Numbered from the stretch's first letter, positions 17,986-28,247 are shown. The stretch is DNA of 64,000 nucleotides from JABDBE01 sp963832245 (GCA_963832245.1 CAWHTG010000002.1:1178001-1242000), one strand, 5' to 3'. The notes: generated from the sequence alone by a model not told the origin. Numbers and translations are program-made.

Positions 17986-20874
17986 TCAGGCTAGTGCTTC
18001 ACGAACCGCTGCCATTAGTGTGGCTAGACCGGATTTCAGATCTTTGCCGAGATGCACTCGCAAGGCGCGGCGGCCGCGCTCGGCCAGCACTTGGAAGTCT
18101 CCGCGGGCTTGCGCGGCCTTGACCACTCCGAATGTGTACTTTTGTCCGGGCACAGCAAGGTCAGCAGCATCGTCGCACGTAACCTGCAGGAAGACGCCCG
18201 AATTCGGACCGCCTTTGTAGGCTTGACCGGTGGAATGCAGGAAGCGGGGACCAAATCCCACGCAGGTCGCTACGCGTTTCTTGTTGCGCAGCAGATGCCG
18301 AATTTCCTGTAAGCGCTGCTCGTGTTCGGAGTTCATCTGAATGAAGGCGAGCAAGGCGAAATAGTCGCCCGCGCCGAGGCGGTTAAGATGGGCACGAAGA
18401 TAGCCTGCTAGCGATTTATCGCCGCCCACAGCCGTGCCCAGCGCGTCCGCATTCTTGGAGTCAGTAAACAGTTTGACGCCATCTTTCTCGAAGATGGGTT
18501 TTTCGGCGGGCAGGGAACCGGTCTTCTCGTACTCTGCGGTCAGATTGCGAGTCGCAATTTTGCTGGCTTCGACATCGGGTTGGTTGAAGGCATTAATGCC
18601 GATGATCGATCCCGCGACCGCGGTTGCAATTTCCCAGCGGAAGAATTCCTGGCCCAGGTCGTAAATATCGCCGAGCGAAATGCGTATGACCGGTTGACCG
18701 GCCTGCTCCAGTGCGGCGATCTTGGCATCCTGTGCGGCATCTGGTTTTGAATCCAGTCGCACGTAGGTGAAAATCCGGTCGTTGCCGTAAACATCAGGTG
18801 TTCCTAACTCCTCGCGATCCACAGGAATAATGCCGTGCCCCTGCTTTCCTGTGGACTCGGCGAGCAGTTGCTCAAGCCACGCGCCCAGATCGGAGATGGT
18901 TGGCGAAGTAATAATCGTGACCTTGTCGCGGCCATTCCTCGCCGCAGTTCCAAGCACAATTCCCAGGATCACTCCAGGATTCTCGTGCACCGGAACTGAG
19001 GGAACGCAGGCTTCGACCATTTCTTCGGTGCGGTCGAGAAATTTGGTAGTGTCGAGACCCATCAGGGCCGCGGGTACGACCCCGAAATTCGAAAGGGCGG
19101 AGTAACGCCCGCCAATGCTGGGATCGCCGTAGAAGATGTGGCGGAAACGGTCGGCCTCGGCCACTTGCTGCAGTTTGGAGCCGGGATCGGTTATCGCGAT
19201 GAAATGGTTGCCTACCTTTTCCGCGCCAACCACCTGTTTTACCCGTTCGAAGAAATATTGTTTGTAAATGTTGGGTTCGAGGGTTGTGCCTGACTTGCTG
19301 GAGACAACGAAGAGGGTCTTTGCCAGATTGACCTGGCTTTCGAACGCCTTGATCTGCGCTGGATCGGTGGAGTCGAGCACGCGCATTTGCGGAAAGCCCG
19401 CGATACGGCCGAAGGTTTTCTCGAGCACTTCCGGGCAAAGACTGGAGCCGCCCATGCCGAGCAGGAGAATGTCCGTGAAAGCTTCACGTTTAACCTCTTC
19501 GGCTAAGCGGCGCAGGTTGTCGGCATTGGCAATCTGCTTTTCCGTAATTCCGAGCCATCCCAGCCAGTTGGCTTCGTCGGTGCCCGTCCAAAGGGATGCA
19601 TCGCGCTGGCATAAACGTCGGACTTTTCCTTCCGCTCGCCAGTCATCGATGTTGGTCTTTACGGCATTCGACAAAGCCTCGGGCAGCTTGTAGGTTTGTT
19701 TGCTCACTTTCGTTGCGGTCTGAGAGTTCGAACTTTTCTCTACGGCTTCAAGGAGTTTGTCGAAGGCTTCGGCGAAGAGGCGGACGCCGTCGTCGGTGAG
19801 CTTGTCGGTGACTTCTTTCATGGAAATCCCGAGTTTCGCTGCGGTTTCCATGATTCGATTGGCACCTTCAACGTCTTCGGTCAAGCTGGGGCGTGGGCGT
19901 CCGTGATCGCGGAAGGCATCCAGCGTTGCGGGCGGGATAGTGTTCACCGTGTCGGGGCCGATCAGTTCTTCCACGTACAGGACGTCGCGGTATTTCGGAT
20001 TCTTAGTGCTGGTGCTGGCCCAGAGCACGCGCTGGGTCTGCGCGCCTTTGGCAGCTAACGCCTGCCAACGGTTGCCGCTGAAAATCTTCTGATAGCTGAC
20101 GTAGGTTTGTTTGCCATTCGCAATTGCGACTTTGCCGAGTAGGCTCTTCAATTGCTCCTGCTCACGTGGATCTTTAGAAGTCTTGAGGCGCTCGCCGACA
20201 ATGGCATCGACGGAGTTGTCAATGCGGCTGATGAAAAAGCTGGCTACGCTGGCCATCTTGCTGACGTCGCCTCCGCGCGCCACCAACTGCTCCAGGCCGG
20301 CGATGTACGCTTCGGCAACCCGTTTATAGACTTCTTGCGCGAACAGCAAGGTCACGTTGATGTTGATGCCTTCGCTGATCAATTGCTGAAAGGCGGGAAT
20401 ACCCTGGGCGGTGCCCGGAACTTTGATCATTACGTTCTCGCGGTTCACGGTTTTCCATAAGCGTCGCGCTTCTGCAAGAGTGCTTTCGGTGTCACGAGCG
20501 AGATAGGGTGAGACTTCGAGGCTGACGTATCCATCGCGGCGTTTCGAGCTGTCGTAGACCGGGCGCAGATAATCGGCGGCATCCTGAATGTCGCGGATGG
20601 CGAGAATCTCGTAGCGCGCTTTAGCGTCAAGATCGGTCTTCGATTGCAGAGATTGTAGGATGTCGGTGTAATCGGTGCTCCCGGCAATGGCCTTTTCAAA
20701 AATCGCGGGATTCGAGGTCATGCCACGAAGTCCATCTTCTTCTATCAGGCGCTTGAGTTCGCCGCTGGTGAGCAGGTTGCGGCGGATATAATCCAGCCAA
20801 ACCGATTGGCCGTATTTGAGCAGATCTTTTAGAGGGTTGGTGGCTTTTGCGGTCTCGAGAATTCCGGTTGCCAT
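17986..20874 (-). CDS. Bifunctional transaldolase/glucose-6-phosphate isomerase
   Basis: 962 residues, with GGAG upstream of the ATG. Residues about 1-370 are a transaldolase: TSNPAIFEKAIAGS near the start and the Schiff-base Lys in NVMIKVPGTAQGIPA (about 143). Residues about 400-930 are a phosphoglucose isomerase: LLGMGGSSLCPEVLEKTFG, VVSSKSGTTLEPN, GGRYSALSNFGVVPAALMG, and a C-terminal catalytic region. The fusion links the non-oxidative pentose phosphate pathway to the fructose 6-phosphate/glucose 6-phosphate equilibrium. Such fusions are known in several phyla (annotated tal/pgi). It lies between tkt (65 bases upstream) and gnd. Confidence 0.95.
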   Translation of the reverse strand: MATGILETAKATNPLKDLLKYGQSVWLDYIRRNLLTSGELKRLIEEDGLRGMTSNPAIFEKAIAGSTDYTDILQSLQSKTDLDAKARYEILAIRDIQDAADYLRPVYDSSKRRDGYVSLEVSPYLARDTESTLAEARRLWKTVNRENVMIKVPGTAQGIPAFQQLISEGININVTLLFAQEVYKRVAEAYIAGLEQLVARGGDVSKMASVASFFISRIDNSVDAIVGERLKTSKDPREQEQLKSLLGKVAIANGKQTYVSYQKIFSGNRWQALAAKGAQTQRVLWASTSTKNPKYRDVLYVEELIGPDTVNTIPPATLDAFRDHGRPRPSLTEDVEGANRIMETAAKLGISMKEVTDKLTDDGVRLFAEAFDKLLEAVEKSSNSQTATKVSKQTYKLPEALSNAVKTNIDDWRAEGKVRRLCQRDASLWTGTDEANWLGWLGITEKQIANADNLRRLAEEVKREAFTDILLLGMGGSSLCPEVLEKTFGRIAGFPQMRVLDSTDPAQIKAFESQVNLAKTLFVVSSKSGTTLEPNIYKQYFFERVKQVVGAEKVGNHFIAITDPGSKLQQVAEADRFRHIFYGDPSIGGRYSALSNFGVVPAALMGLDTTKFLDRTEEMVEACVPSVPVHENPGVILGIVLGTAARNGRDKVTIITSPTISDLGAWLEQLLAESTGKQGHGIIPVDREELGTPDVYGNDRIFTYVRLDSKPDAAQDAKIAALEQAGQPVIRISLGDIYDLGQEFFRWEIATAVAGSIIGINAFNQPDVEASKIATRNLTAEYEKTGSLPAEKPIFEKDGVKLFTDSKNADALGTAVGGDKSLAGYLRAHLNRLGAGDYFALLAFIQMNSEHEQRLQEIRHLLRNKKRVATCVGFGPRFLHSTGQAYKGGPNSGVFLQVTCDDAADLAVPGQKYTFGVVKAAQARGDFQVLAERGRRALRVHLGKDLKSGLATLMAAVREALA

Positions 20875-20938
20875 GGTACTTCTCCTCTCGAATGCTGGCT
20901 GCGGGAGGGGCGAGACGCGCGTCCTCCCTTTACTTATT

Positions 20939-23026
20939 TTATGACTTCGATTGCGCGATTGCTTCTCGCGCCGCTTCTACTACTTTCTCGGGAGTAAAAC
21001 CGAACTTCTTTAGCAAATCTTTGATCGGCGCGGAGGCTCCGAAACGGTGCATACCGATCATTTTTCCGGTCGGTCCGACGTATTGGGACCAGCCGAATGT
21101 CGCGGCGGCCTCGACCGATACTCGCGCTTTCACGGTTGGCGGCAAAACCTGTTTCTTGTACTCATCGCTCTGCGCTTCGAAGATACCCCACGACGGCATG
21201 CTCACGACGCGCGCTTTGATTCCTTCTGACGCAAGCTGCTCGTAGGCAGTTACGCAGAGAGAAACTTCGCTTCCGGTAGCCATCAGAATGACCTCCGGTT
21301 TTCTGTCAGGTGCATCGGCCAGGACGTAGGCTCCTTTCGATACGCCCGCGGCGGATGCATATTTCGAGCGATCAAAAGTCGGGAGCGGTTGCCGTGTCAA
21401 GACCAGAACTGCGGGCTCATGCTTTTTCTGGATGATCACTTTCCATGCTTCTACGACCTCATTGGCATCTGCTGGTCGCATCAGCAGCAAGCCAGGAACG
21501 GCCCGCAATGTAGCCAGTTGTTCAATCGGTTGGTGGGTGGGGCCGTCCTCGCCCAGGCAGATCGAGTCATGGGTATAAATAAAGATAGAGGGAATTTCCA
21601 TGAGCGCGGCCAGCCGCACAGAAGGTTTCATGTAATCGTTGAAGTTGAAAAACGTTCCGCCAAAGGGCCGGATTTTGGATACGGCCAAACCGTTCAGAGA
21701 TGCGGCCATTCCATGTTCGCGAACCCCGAAGTGCAAATTGCGGCCGCCATAACCTCCGGGTTGAAAGTCGCCGGCGCCTTCAAACTTCAGTCTCGTTCTG
21801 TCCGAAGTCGCCAGGTCCGCCGAGCCTCCGACCAGCCATGGAATATTTTGCGCAAGCACGTTCAGCACTTTGCCGGAGCTGTCGCGCGTGGCCATGCCCT
21901 TGGCGTCGGCGGGGAAGGTCGGAAGGTTCTTGTCCCATCCGTCGGGCAGGTCGCGGCGCTGCATGCGATTGATCTGGCCGGCAAGATCGGGAAACTTCTT
22001 CGTGTATTCCGCGAATGACGCTTGCCACTTCTGTTCGAGGTCGCGTCCGCGTTTCCCGATGCCCTGGCGGAAATTCTCCAGTACGCCGTCAGGCACGAGG
22101 AACTTCGCATCCTCGGGCCAACCGTAATTTTTCTTTACCAGCCGAACTTCTTCTTCGCCTAACGGCTCGCCGTGGGCTTCGTTGGTATCTTGTTTGTGCG
22201 GCGATCCGTATCCGATGTGGCTGTTGACGACGATGAGCGTGGGGCGGTCGGTTGTCTGCAGGAAGTTGTTATAGGCCTTCGCCAGCATGTTGAGATCGTT
22301 CGCGTCGGTGACGTGAACTACGTTCCAGCCATAACCTTGGAAGCGTTCGCCCACATCTTCGGTGAATGACCAATCGGCGGGGCCGTCGAGGGTGACGCGG
22401 TTGTTATCGTAAATCCAGCACAGGTTAGGGAGCTTCAAATGACCAGCCAGCGATGCGGCCTCGCTGCCTACGCCTTCCATAAGATCGCCATCGCCGCAGA
22501 ACGCATACACGTTGTAGTTGAATATCTCGAAGCCGGGGCGGTTGAAATTCGCTGCCAGCCATTGGGAGGCAATGGCCATGCCTACGCTATTTCCGATGCC
22601 CTGGCCCAGAGGGCCGGTCGTGGTTTCTACGCCCGCGATGAGGCGGTATTCGGGATGTCCTGGAGTCCTGCTGTCGATCTGCCGAAACCTTTTGATCTCA
22701 TCGAGAGTAACGGCGAAATCGCCGGTCGACTCATATTCTGGATTTACCCCGCGGACCTCACACAAATACAACATTGCGTAGAGCAACATCGAGGCGTGCC
22801 CGTTCGAGAGCACAAAGCGATCGCGATTAGGCCAGACAGGGTTCGCGGGATCAAAGCGCAGGAACTGCTGCCATAAACAGTAGGCCACAGGCGCCAGCCC
22901 CATAGGCGCGCCGGGATGGCCGGAGTTGGCTTTTTGCACCGCATCGATTGCCAAGGTGCGGATGGTATTGATGCTCAGGGTGTCCAATTGCTTGCTGGTC
23001 AGCAACGTTTGCTCGCTCGCCACCAT
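20939..23026 (-). CDS. tkt: Transketolase
   Basis: 695 residues, full length. It transfers two-carbon ketol units between sugar phosphates using thiamine diphosphate. The TPP-binding segment is CGDGDLMEGVGSEAASLAGH to YDNN. The pyrimidine domain has FVLSNGHASMLLYAMLYL and GVREHGMAASLNGLAV, with the catalytic Glu. GGAGGAG is nine bases before the ATG. It is the first gene of the operon, so the promoter should lie in 23027-23312. Confidence 0.97.
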   Translation of the reverse strand: MVASEQTLLTSKQLDTLSINTIRTLAIDAVQKANSGHPGAPMGLAPVAYCLWQQFLRFDPANPVWPNRDRFVLSNGHASMLLYAMLYLCEVRGVNPEYESTGDFAVTLDEIKRFRQIDSRTPGHPEYRLIAGVETTTGPLGQGIGNSVGMAIASQWLAANFNRPGFEIFNYNVYAFCGDGDLMEGVGSEAASLAGHLKLPNLCWIYDNNRVTLDGPADWSFTEDVGERFQGYGWNVVHVTDANDLNMLAKAYNNFLQTTDRPTLIVVNSHIGYGSPHKQDTNEAHGEPLGEEEVRLVKKNYGWPEDAKFLVPDGVLENFRQGIGKRGRDLEQKWQASFAEYTKKFPDLAGQINRMQRRDLPDGWDKNLPTFPADAKGMATRDSSGKVLNVLAQNIPWLVGGSADLATSDRTRLKFEGAGDFQPGGYGGRNLHFGVREHGMAASLNGLAVSKIRPFGGTFFNFNDYMKPSVRLAALMEIPSIFIYTHDSICLGEDGPTHQPIEQLATLRAVPGLLLMRPADANEVVEAWKVIIQKKHEPAVLVLTRQPLPTFDRSKYASAAGVSKGAYVLADAPDRKPEVILMATGSEVSLCVTAYEQLASEGIKARVVSMPSWGIFEAQSDEYKKQVLPPTVKARVSVEAAATFGWSQYVGPTGKMIGMHRFGASAPIKDLLKKFGFTPEKVVEAAREAIAQSKS

Positions 23027-23312
23027 GGAAAGCTCCTCCCTTAGTTGTAGTTATTAGAGTTTTGCACTCACATGCCGGCGGTTACTCCGCTTCTCAGCTA
23101 TCGAGCACAGAGGAAATGTTCCCACATAAGCCAGTTTATCAAGCTTTTGAAGGGTGCGTGCTGACGATCAAGGCTGAAAACCAGAAATCTCCTCGATGGA
23201 GATTTCATCCTCTCAATCAGCCCCCTTATTAGCTAGGATGACTGGGATGAGACAAAGATTCATGTAGAACGGATGTGCGAAGATTTTGTAAACGTAATAG
23301 TGGCGTTCGACG

Positions 23313-23975
23313 TCAGATTTTCTGGCGCTTCATTTGCGCCAGGTAGCCTTGTTGGCTTTGGTAGCTCTTGGTCGTGCTTTCGACGAATTTCAAGAATTGC
23401 CGCAGGGTTTCGCGTTCGCAGGCTTCCATATTGTCGAACTTCAGGCGAACACCAAAGCTGGGATTGCTTCGGGTCACAATTCCGTTGAGGATCAAACCTT
23501 TCACCCAGATTTTTCCGTTGGCCACCCCGAGTCCGATTTCTAGCTTTACTCCAGTCTTGAGCGGAGTAACGGTTTCGACGAAGCCACCGCCCAGACTGGT
23601 GTTCGACAAGTTTCCCCAGACCGGAGTGGGAGAGCCATCGACCCGTAACTCGACTGCGACAAAACACTTCATCCGTGGATAGCGCCGCCGATCCTGACCC
23701 CAGCAGGGAGTGAAGATATCGGGCTCAAAGGGCGGAGTCGCCGCTGGCGTGGTCGCGACCGGCGACTCTGGCGCGACCCTCGGAGATGCCGCGGCTGGCT
23801 CATTTGGCGCTGCGTTCTTGATCTTCCGCATGGTCTCGCGCAACACTTGATCGCGCCGGGCGGGCTCAGCATCGCGGTACGCCTGCAGCAGCTCTCCGAG
23901 ATGGCTTACGATGTCAGGGTCGGTCAGGAGCTTCGTCCAGTCCGCTCCGGGGGCGGAAGTTTTGGGTTCAGTCAT
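23313..23975 (-). CDS. PilZ domain protein (putative c-di-GMP receptor)
   Basis: 220 residues. The N-terminal about 90 residues are helical then Pro/Ala-rich. The PilZ domain follows: the RxxxR-type motif is in DRRRYPRMKCFVAVEL (about 95-110), and the second c-di-GMP motif is NTSLGGGF (consensus [D/N]xSxxG). Both are present, so nucleotide binding is plausible. The C terminus ends with a helical segment. It probably acts in c-di-GMP control of motility, adhesion or polysaccharide; there is no partner gene alongside. Confidence 0.8.
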   Translation of the reverse strand: MTEPKTSAPGADWTKLLTDPDIVSHLGELLQAYRDAEPARRDQVLRETMRKIKNAAPNEPAAASPRVAPESPVATTPAATPPFEPDIFTPCWGQDRRRYPRMKCFVAVELRVDGSPTPVWGNLSNTSLGGGFVETVTPLKTGVKLEIGLGVANGKIWVKGLILNGIVTRSNPSFGVRLKFDNMEACERETLRQFLKFVESTTKSYQSQQGYLAQMKRQKI

Positions 23976-24093
23976 TTGGTCGGTCGGCTCGATTTAGCGG
24001 TTCCGTACTTATTCCCTGTTCATAGGGTGAAGCAGGATTGCAGTCAGAACAAGATGACCCTAGTGTGGCGTTATCAGTAACCAGAACCGCCAT

Positions 24094-24690
24094 TCAACTA
24101 GATGAAGCAGCTTGTGCGCCGCTGGATAAAGCAATCGCAAGAACCGTTAAGCCGCTCACCAGCAACGGAAACCATACCTGAGCGATCCAGGGCACCGGAA
24201 TGAGAAATAGTACATCTAGATCCGTCGGGGAAGCGGGCCAGCGCACCGTGGCCCAGAGGCCCGCGTAGTAAGCGATATCCCAGAGGGCAAAGACCCAAAG
24301 AAACGCTGCCCATCGCGCGCTTGTCCGGAGCGCCGTGAGGAACGCCACAGTAATCAGCATGACCATAGTGGCCGCCTCGCGATACATTTCGATGGTGAGA
24401 AGGCTCTGGGGAAACTGAGAGATGGACTGCTCCTGGTGATAACCCTTCGAGGAATTCTGTAACTGGGATAGCGTTCCTTGGTAATCGGGCAGCAGACCCA
24501 CGGCCGCTCGCAGGTAGACGACCACCGCCGCTTCCGCGAACCCAAAGGCAGCAGCAAAGATGGCAAGCGCAGTGAGTTGGCGCCAGTTCAGCAGCCGCCC
24601 TTTGCGACGAAATGCAAAGTAGATGCTTATCGGAATCAGGCCCAGCAGATTCACCCACCAAGGTTGCGCCCAAATCTGGAGCTTCTCCAT
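24094..24690 (-). CDS. Hypothetical multi-span membrane protein
   Basis: 198 residues with about five hydrophobic helices (VNLLGLIPISIYFAF; LTALAIFAAAFGFAEAAVVV; MVMLITVAFLTAL; AFLWVFALWDIAYYAGLW; VWFPLLVSGLTVLAIAL). The helix caps are aromatic and the C terminus is short. I do not recognise a named family. The gene is in the same orientation as the PilZ gene downstream. Confidence 0.65.
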   Translation of the reverse strand: MEKLQIWAQPWWVNLLGLIPISIYFAFRRKGRLLNWRQLTALAIFAAAFGFAEAAVVVYLRAAVGLLPDYQGTLSQLQNSSKGYHQEQSISQFPQSLLTIEMYREAATMVMLITVAFLTALRTSARWAAFLWVFALWDIAYYAGLWATVRWPASPTDLDVLFLIPVPWIAQVWFPLLVSGLTVLAIALSSGAQAASSS

Positions 24691-24777
24691 AGTGGAGAAA
24701 TTCTAAATGGTCCCGGGTGAAAAGCGGACGGCTTTCATGGACGACCGTCCGCATCGACCCGCTGATCCGCAAGAGAC

Positions 24778-25214
24778 TCAGGTGGTCAAGTTGACCGGCT
24801 GAAAGACGTCGTTTTGATTGGCGGCAGCGCTGGAACCGGTCGTGTTCTCCGGAAAGCCAGAGGTAAGAAACTGCGACTCACCGCCGCCGTGATGCGGGCG
24901 ATGGTGATGTGCCGCCAAGGAGTTCGAATGCAGGTTCTGTTGAACCGATGAGTAGGCTTGCCGCGCGCTGCTCAGATTGCCGGATTGCAGCGCCGACCCC
25001 AGTTTGCTGAGGTCCTGCTTCAGTTGAACGCACAGGAGGCCGGAACTGGTTGCGCTATTGGTCAGCGCGCTGAAAGCTTGCGGGCATTGGTCAGGTTGCC
25101 GGACTGGAGAGCCTGCGTCAGTTGCTGAAACTCGGTCTGCTGTTGCTGCTTCGTAGTTTGCAGGATGTCGGCTTGCAACAAGGGATTGCTGGACGAGATC
25201 GCCGATACAGACAT
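24778..25214 (-). pseudogene. Small protein with two QSGNL-type tandem repeats, frameshifted
   Basis: The frame from the ATG at 25214 reads MSVSAISSSNPLLQADIL then LTQALQSGNLTNAR and stops. The next frame continues FSALTNSATSSGLL, then LGSALQSGNLSSARQAYSSV and HHHRPHHGGGE. Adding one base at about 25080-25083 (CGC to CGGC) gives QSGNLTNARQAFSAL, matching the second repeat QSGNLSSARQAYSSV. The intact protein would be about 145 residues with two helical repeats and a His-rich linker. Similar repeat proteins are familiar to me from Acidobacteria as unnamed proteins; function unknown. Confidence 0.65.
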
Positions 25215-25221
25215 TGCTCAA

Positions 25222-25575
25222 CTCCTCGGATTGCTTAGAGATGCTCTCTAATAGGCAAGTCGCTTGCCAGAAGGCCTCGCCGTCTTCGGGGGGTTCAAGC
25301 TGCTGATTCTATTTCGAGTTGTTTGCAGCTTCCTCTGCGGGTTGGATCATTGGAGGGCAAGTGCTGCCTGTGGCCGATTGTGACCGGGCAAAATGTGCCT
25401 CACGGCCTCGATCTCGTTTACCAAGTTGCACCCTCGAAATGACAAAACCTTGACAAATCTTTGACAGTCGCAAAACCTGAACTTCATAACATGTCTCCCG
25501 CATGGGCGCGAGGTTGAATTGCCACCATCAAGACCTCTCGCCCAGAATTTCTTGCGAATCCAGGAGGGAGAACAA
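25222..25575. other. Divergent intergenic region
   Basis: 354 bases between the minus-strand repeat-protein gene and the plus-strand beta-propeller gene. It contains the putative plus-strand promoter at 25461-25489 and no supported gene. Confidence 0.5.
25461..25489 (+). promoter_or_regulatory. Putative sigma-70 promoter
   Basis: TTGACA at 25461-25466 and TCATAA at 25484-25489 are 17 bases apart, about 90 bases before the start of the beta-propeller gene. A second TTGACA begins 11 bases earlier (25450). The -35 is a consensus match and the -10 a weak one. Confidence 0.35.
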
Positions 25576-26706
25576 ATGAAAGGGCTTAATCAAATACTCT
25601 GCGCGAATCTGCGTCTCATCGCGCGTGTTTTTTCGACGATTCCGCTGCTCGCGTTGGCACTGGCCAGCGCGCAAGCTGGGACCATCACCACCGTCGCTTC
25701 CACGGTTCCCAGCAACGGCGATGTCAACCCCTACGGCGTGGCGCGTGTGCCCACGACCACAGGGTCGTTGACCAAGGGAAACATTCTAGTCAGCAACTTC
25801 AACAATAGTAAAAACCTGCAAGGGACTGGGACGACCATTGTGCAGATTACTCCGAGCGGGACGGTCACCCTGTTTGCTCAGATTGACCCCAACAGCCTGC
25901 CCGGCCCTTGCCCGGGAGGGGTCGGCCTGACCACCGCGCTGGTTGCGCTCCGCAGCGGCTGGGTAATTGTCGGAAGCGTGCCTACCACCGACGGAATGTC
26001 AGACACCGTGCAAGCCGGTTGTTTGCTGGTTCTGAACAGCAGCGGTCAAGTGGTGGAAACATTCTTTGGTTCGCTGATCAATGGTCCTTGGGATATGGCG
26101 GCGTTTGATGGCGGCCGTGAGGTCAGTCTTTTCGTCACCAACGTTTTGAACGGTACGGTCGCGGGCGGAGGCAAGATCGTACATGAAGGCACAGTTCTGC
26201 GGTTGGACCTGAATATTTCCCACGGTTCCATGCCTAACCTGCAACAGATGACAATCGTGGGCTCAGGTTTCGCGGAACGGACGGATCCCGTCGCACTGGT
26301 GATCGGACCGACCGGGCTTGCTCTTAGCAGCAGCGACCGGCACGGAGACGACGAGGGCCAAGTGCTCTATGTGGCCGACACCCTCAACAACCGCATCGTC
26401 GCCATCCACGATCCCCTGCGACGTAATACCTCAGACGGAACCGGGACTACGGTTTCCCAGGGCGGTGCCTTGAACGGCCCACTCGGCCTGGAGATCGCGA
26501 CCAACGGGGACATCTTGACCGTAAACAGCGGCGATGGATTCCTGGTCGAGACCAAGGTGGAGGGCCAGCACGGGCACCAGGTCCGAAAGGTTCTGTTGGA
26601 CAACGTGAACAACGGCGCTGGCGCCTTGTTCGGACTGGTCGATGTGGCGGGTCAGGGCATCTACTTCGTGGATGACAACGAAAACGCTCTAAACCTGTTT
26701 CACTAA
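25576..26706 (+). CDS. Secreted NHL/SMP-30-like beta-propeller protein
   Basis: 376 residues from the ATG at 25576, chosen because AGGAGG lies eight bases upstream. A Sec signal peptide ends at LALASAQAG. The mature part has repeated blade-like segments (KGNILVSNFNNSKNLQGTG; EGQVLYVADTLNNRIVAIHD; NGDILTVNSGDGFLVE) typical of NHL/gluconolactonase-like six-bladed propellers. No catalytic residues were identified. It stands before the two permease genes with a gap of about 180 bases to the first well-supported start. Confidence 0.8.
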   Translation: MKGLNQILCANLRLIARVFSTIPLLALALASAQAGTITTVASTVPSNGDVNPYGVARVPTTTGSLTKGNILVSNFNNSKNLQGTGTTIVQITPSGTVTLFAQIDPNSLPGPCPGGVGLTTALVALRSGWVIVGSVPTTDGMSDTVQAGCLLVLNSSGQVVETFFGSLINGPWDMAAFDGGREVSLFVTNVLNGTVAGGGKIVHEGTVLRLDLNISHGSMPNLQQMTIVGSGFAERTDPVALVIGPTGLALSSSDRHGDDEGQVLYVADTLNNRIVAIHDPLRRNTSDGTGTTVSQGGALNGPLGLEIATNGDILTVNSGDGFLVETKVEGQHGHQVRKVLLDNVNNGAGALFGLVDVAGQGIYFVDDNENALNLFH

Positions 26707-26886
26707 AATTTGCACCTAGCCGAGGCGCACCGCGCCGAAAATGTGGGCGCGGGCGTCCTCGCCCGTGCGGAAACATACAAGGAAGCATGGCGCGCAGGGA
26801 ACCATTTCCGGCCCAGCCTCGTATACGATTACAGTGTGGACGGTGCCGACACCACAACGAGTGAAGTCGAAGTGCCACGGGGGACC

Positions 26887-28170
26887 GTGCGCAAGTTCGA
26901 TGTCTCGCGGGTTGGCGCACAACTCAGGCGGCACGGTACCGCCTTCCGCGACCCGGCAATCGAGGCTCTGGCCGCGTTACGGGCACACAAGCTGCGCTCT
27001 GCGCTGACCCTGCTGGGCGTTACCTTATCGGTGGCGGTCCTCATTCTGGTGGTGTCGATTATCACCGGGGCGAACTTTTACATCCAAAACCGGGTTGCCA
27101 ACCTCGGATCCAACGTGTGTCTTGTGGTCCGTTTCCCTATCATCACCAATCAGCAGGACTTCCTCAAAGCGATGCGCCGTAACCGGAATATCACCTGGGA
27201 GGATTTCGAAGCTCTGCACGACGACATGAAGCTGCCCAAGGCCGTCGGCTTGGAGTCGCGAACCAACGGTAAGGTCCGCCTGGGAACGCAAGCGTTGGAC
27301 GACATTAATGTCCGAGGGGTCACGGCCAACATCGCTGACATGGATGTGGAGGAGCCCCAAACCGGCCGCTACGTCACGGATGCGGACAATGAAGGCAGAG
27401 CCACCGTGACCTTCATCGGACAGGACGTGGCAACGAAACTTTTTCCCACGGTCGATCCCATCGGCAAGACCATCTATGTCGACGGCATGGGCTTCCAGGT
27501 CGTAGGGGTAGCCAAGCCGATCGGAACCGTGTTCGGGCAATCTCAGGACAATTTTGTCTACATCCCCATCCGGACGTTCTTGAAACGGTATGGCGAACAC
27601 GGGCAGGGTTTGGATATGGCCATTAACATCCAGGCGCGAGGTCCGGAATGGATGAAGGAGACCGAGGATGAAGCCCGCACCATCATGCGTGCCCGCCGCC
27701 ACCTTGATCCCAAGGCTGATGACAATTTTGGCATCCTGGCGTCTGACACAATTATGAGTTTGTGGAAGAACCTGACCGGCGCCATTGCCGCGACCATGGT
27801 CGGCGTGGTTTCGGTCTTTCTGGTGATCGGCGGCGTGGTGATCATGAATGTGATGCTGGCCAGCGTGACCGAACGTACCCGCGAGATTGGCGTGCGTAAA
27901 TCGCTGGGAGCGCGCAGGAGCGACATCATGATGCAGTTCCTGGTGGAATCCGCCGTGATGGCAGCCGTAGGAGGCGCGACCGGCATTGCCATTGCTTATC
28001 TTCTATCTACGCTGGTAAGGGTGTTCACGCCTGTGCCATCGCAGGTGCCCATCGGCGCGGTGATTTTATCGCTGGCGGTGTCGACGATCGTGGGATTGTT
28101 CTTTGGACTGTATCCCGCAAACCGGGCCTCGAAGCTGGATCCGATCGAAGCCTTGCGAGTTGAGGTTTAG
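26887..28170 (+). CDS. MacB/FtsX-type ABC transporter permease (first of pair)
   Basis: About 427 residues. The frame is open from 26710, but the region before about 26870 includes a GC-rich repeat-like sequence and translates to non-family residues, so I take a GTG near 26887 as start; this is uncertain. The layout is MacB-like: one N-terminal helix (SALTLLGVTLSVAVLILVVS), a large periplasmic domain, then three C-terminal helices of the FtsX domain (VFLVIGGVVIMNVMLASVTE, RTREIGVRKSLGARRSDIMM). MacB-type permeases couple cytoplasmic ATPase activity to periplasmic work or efflux. No ATPase gene is adjacent. Confidence 0.85.
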   Translation: MRKFDVSRVGAQLRRHGTAFRDPAIEALAALRAHKLRSALTLLGVTLSVAVLILVVSIITGANFYIQNRVANLGSNVCLVVRFPIITNQQDFLKAMRRNRNITWEDFEALHDDMKLPKAVGLESRTNGKVRLGTQALDDINVRGVTANIADMDVEEPQTGRYVTDADNEGRATVTFIGQDVATKLFPTVDPIGKTIYVDGMGFQVVGVAKPIGTVFGQSQDNFVYIPIRTFLKRYGEHGQGLDMAINIQARGPEWMKETEDEARTIMRARRHLDPKADDNFGILASDTIMSLWKNLTGAIAATMVGVVSVFLVIGGVVIMNVMLASVTERTREIGVRKSLGARRSDIMMQFLVESAVMAAVGGATGIAIAYLLSTLVRVFTPVPSQVPIGAVILSLAVSTIVGLFFGLYPANRASKLDPIEALRVEV

Positions 28171-28247
28171 CAGGCGGCTGAAAAGCCCGAGTCGTATCAG
28201 GGCTTGCTTTGAACTCGTACTCTCGATGGCCGGGTTGTGGCGGCAGC

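Noticed and set aside
25309..25503. 64-codon minus-strand frame in the divergent region
   Set aside because: It covers the plus-strand promoter region and has no recognisable features.
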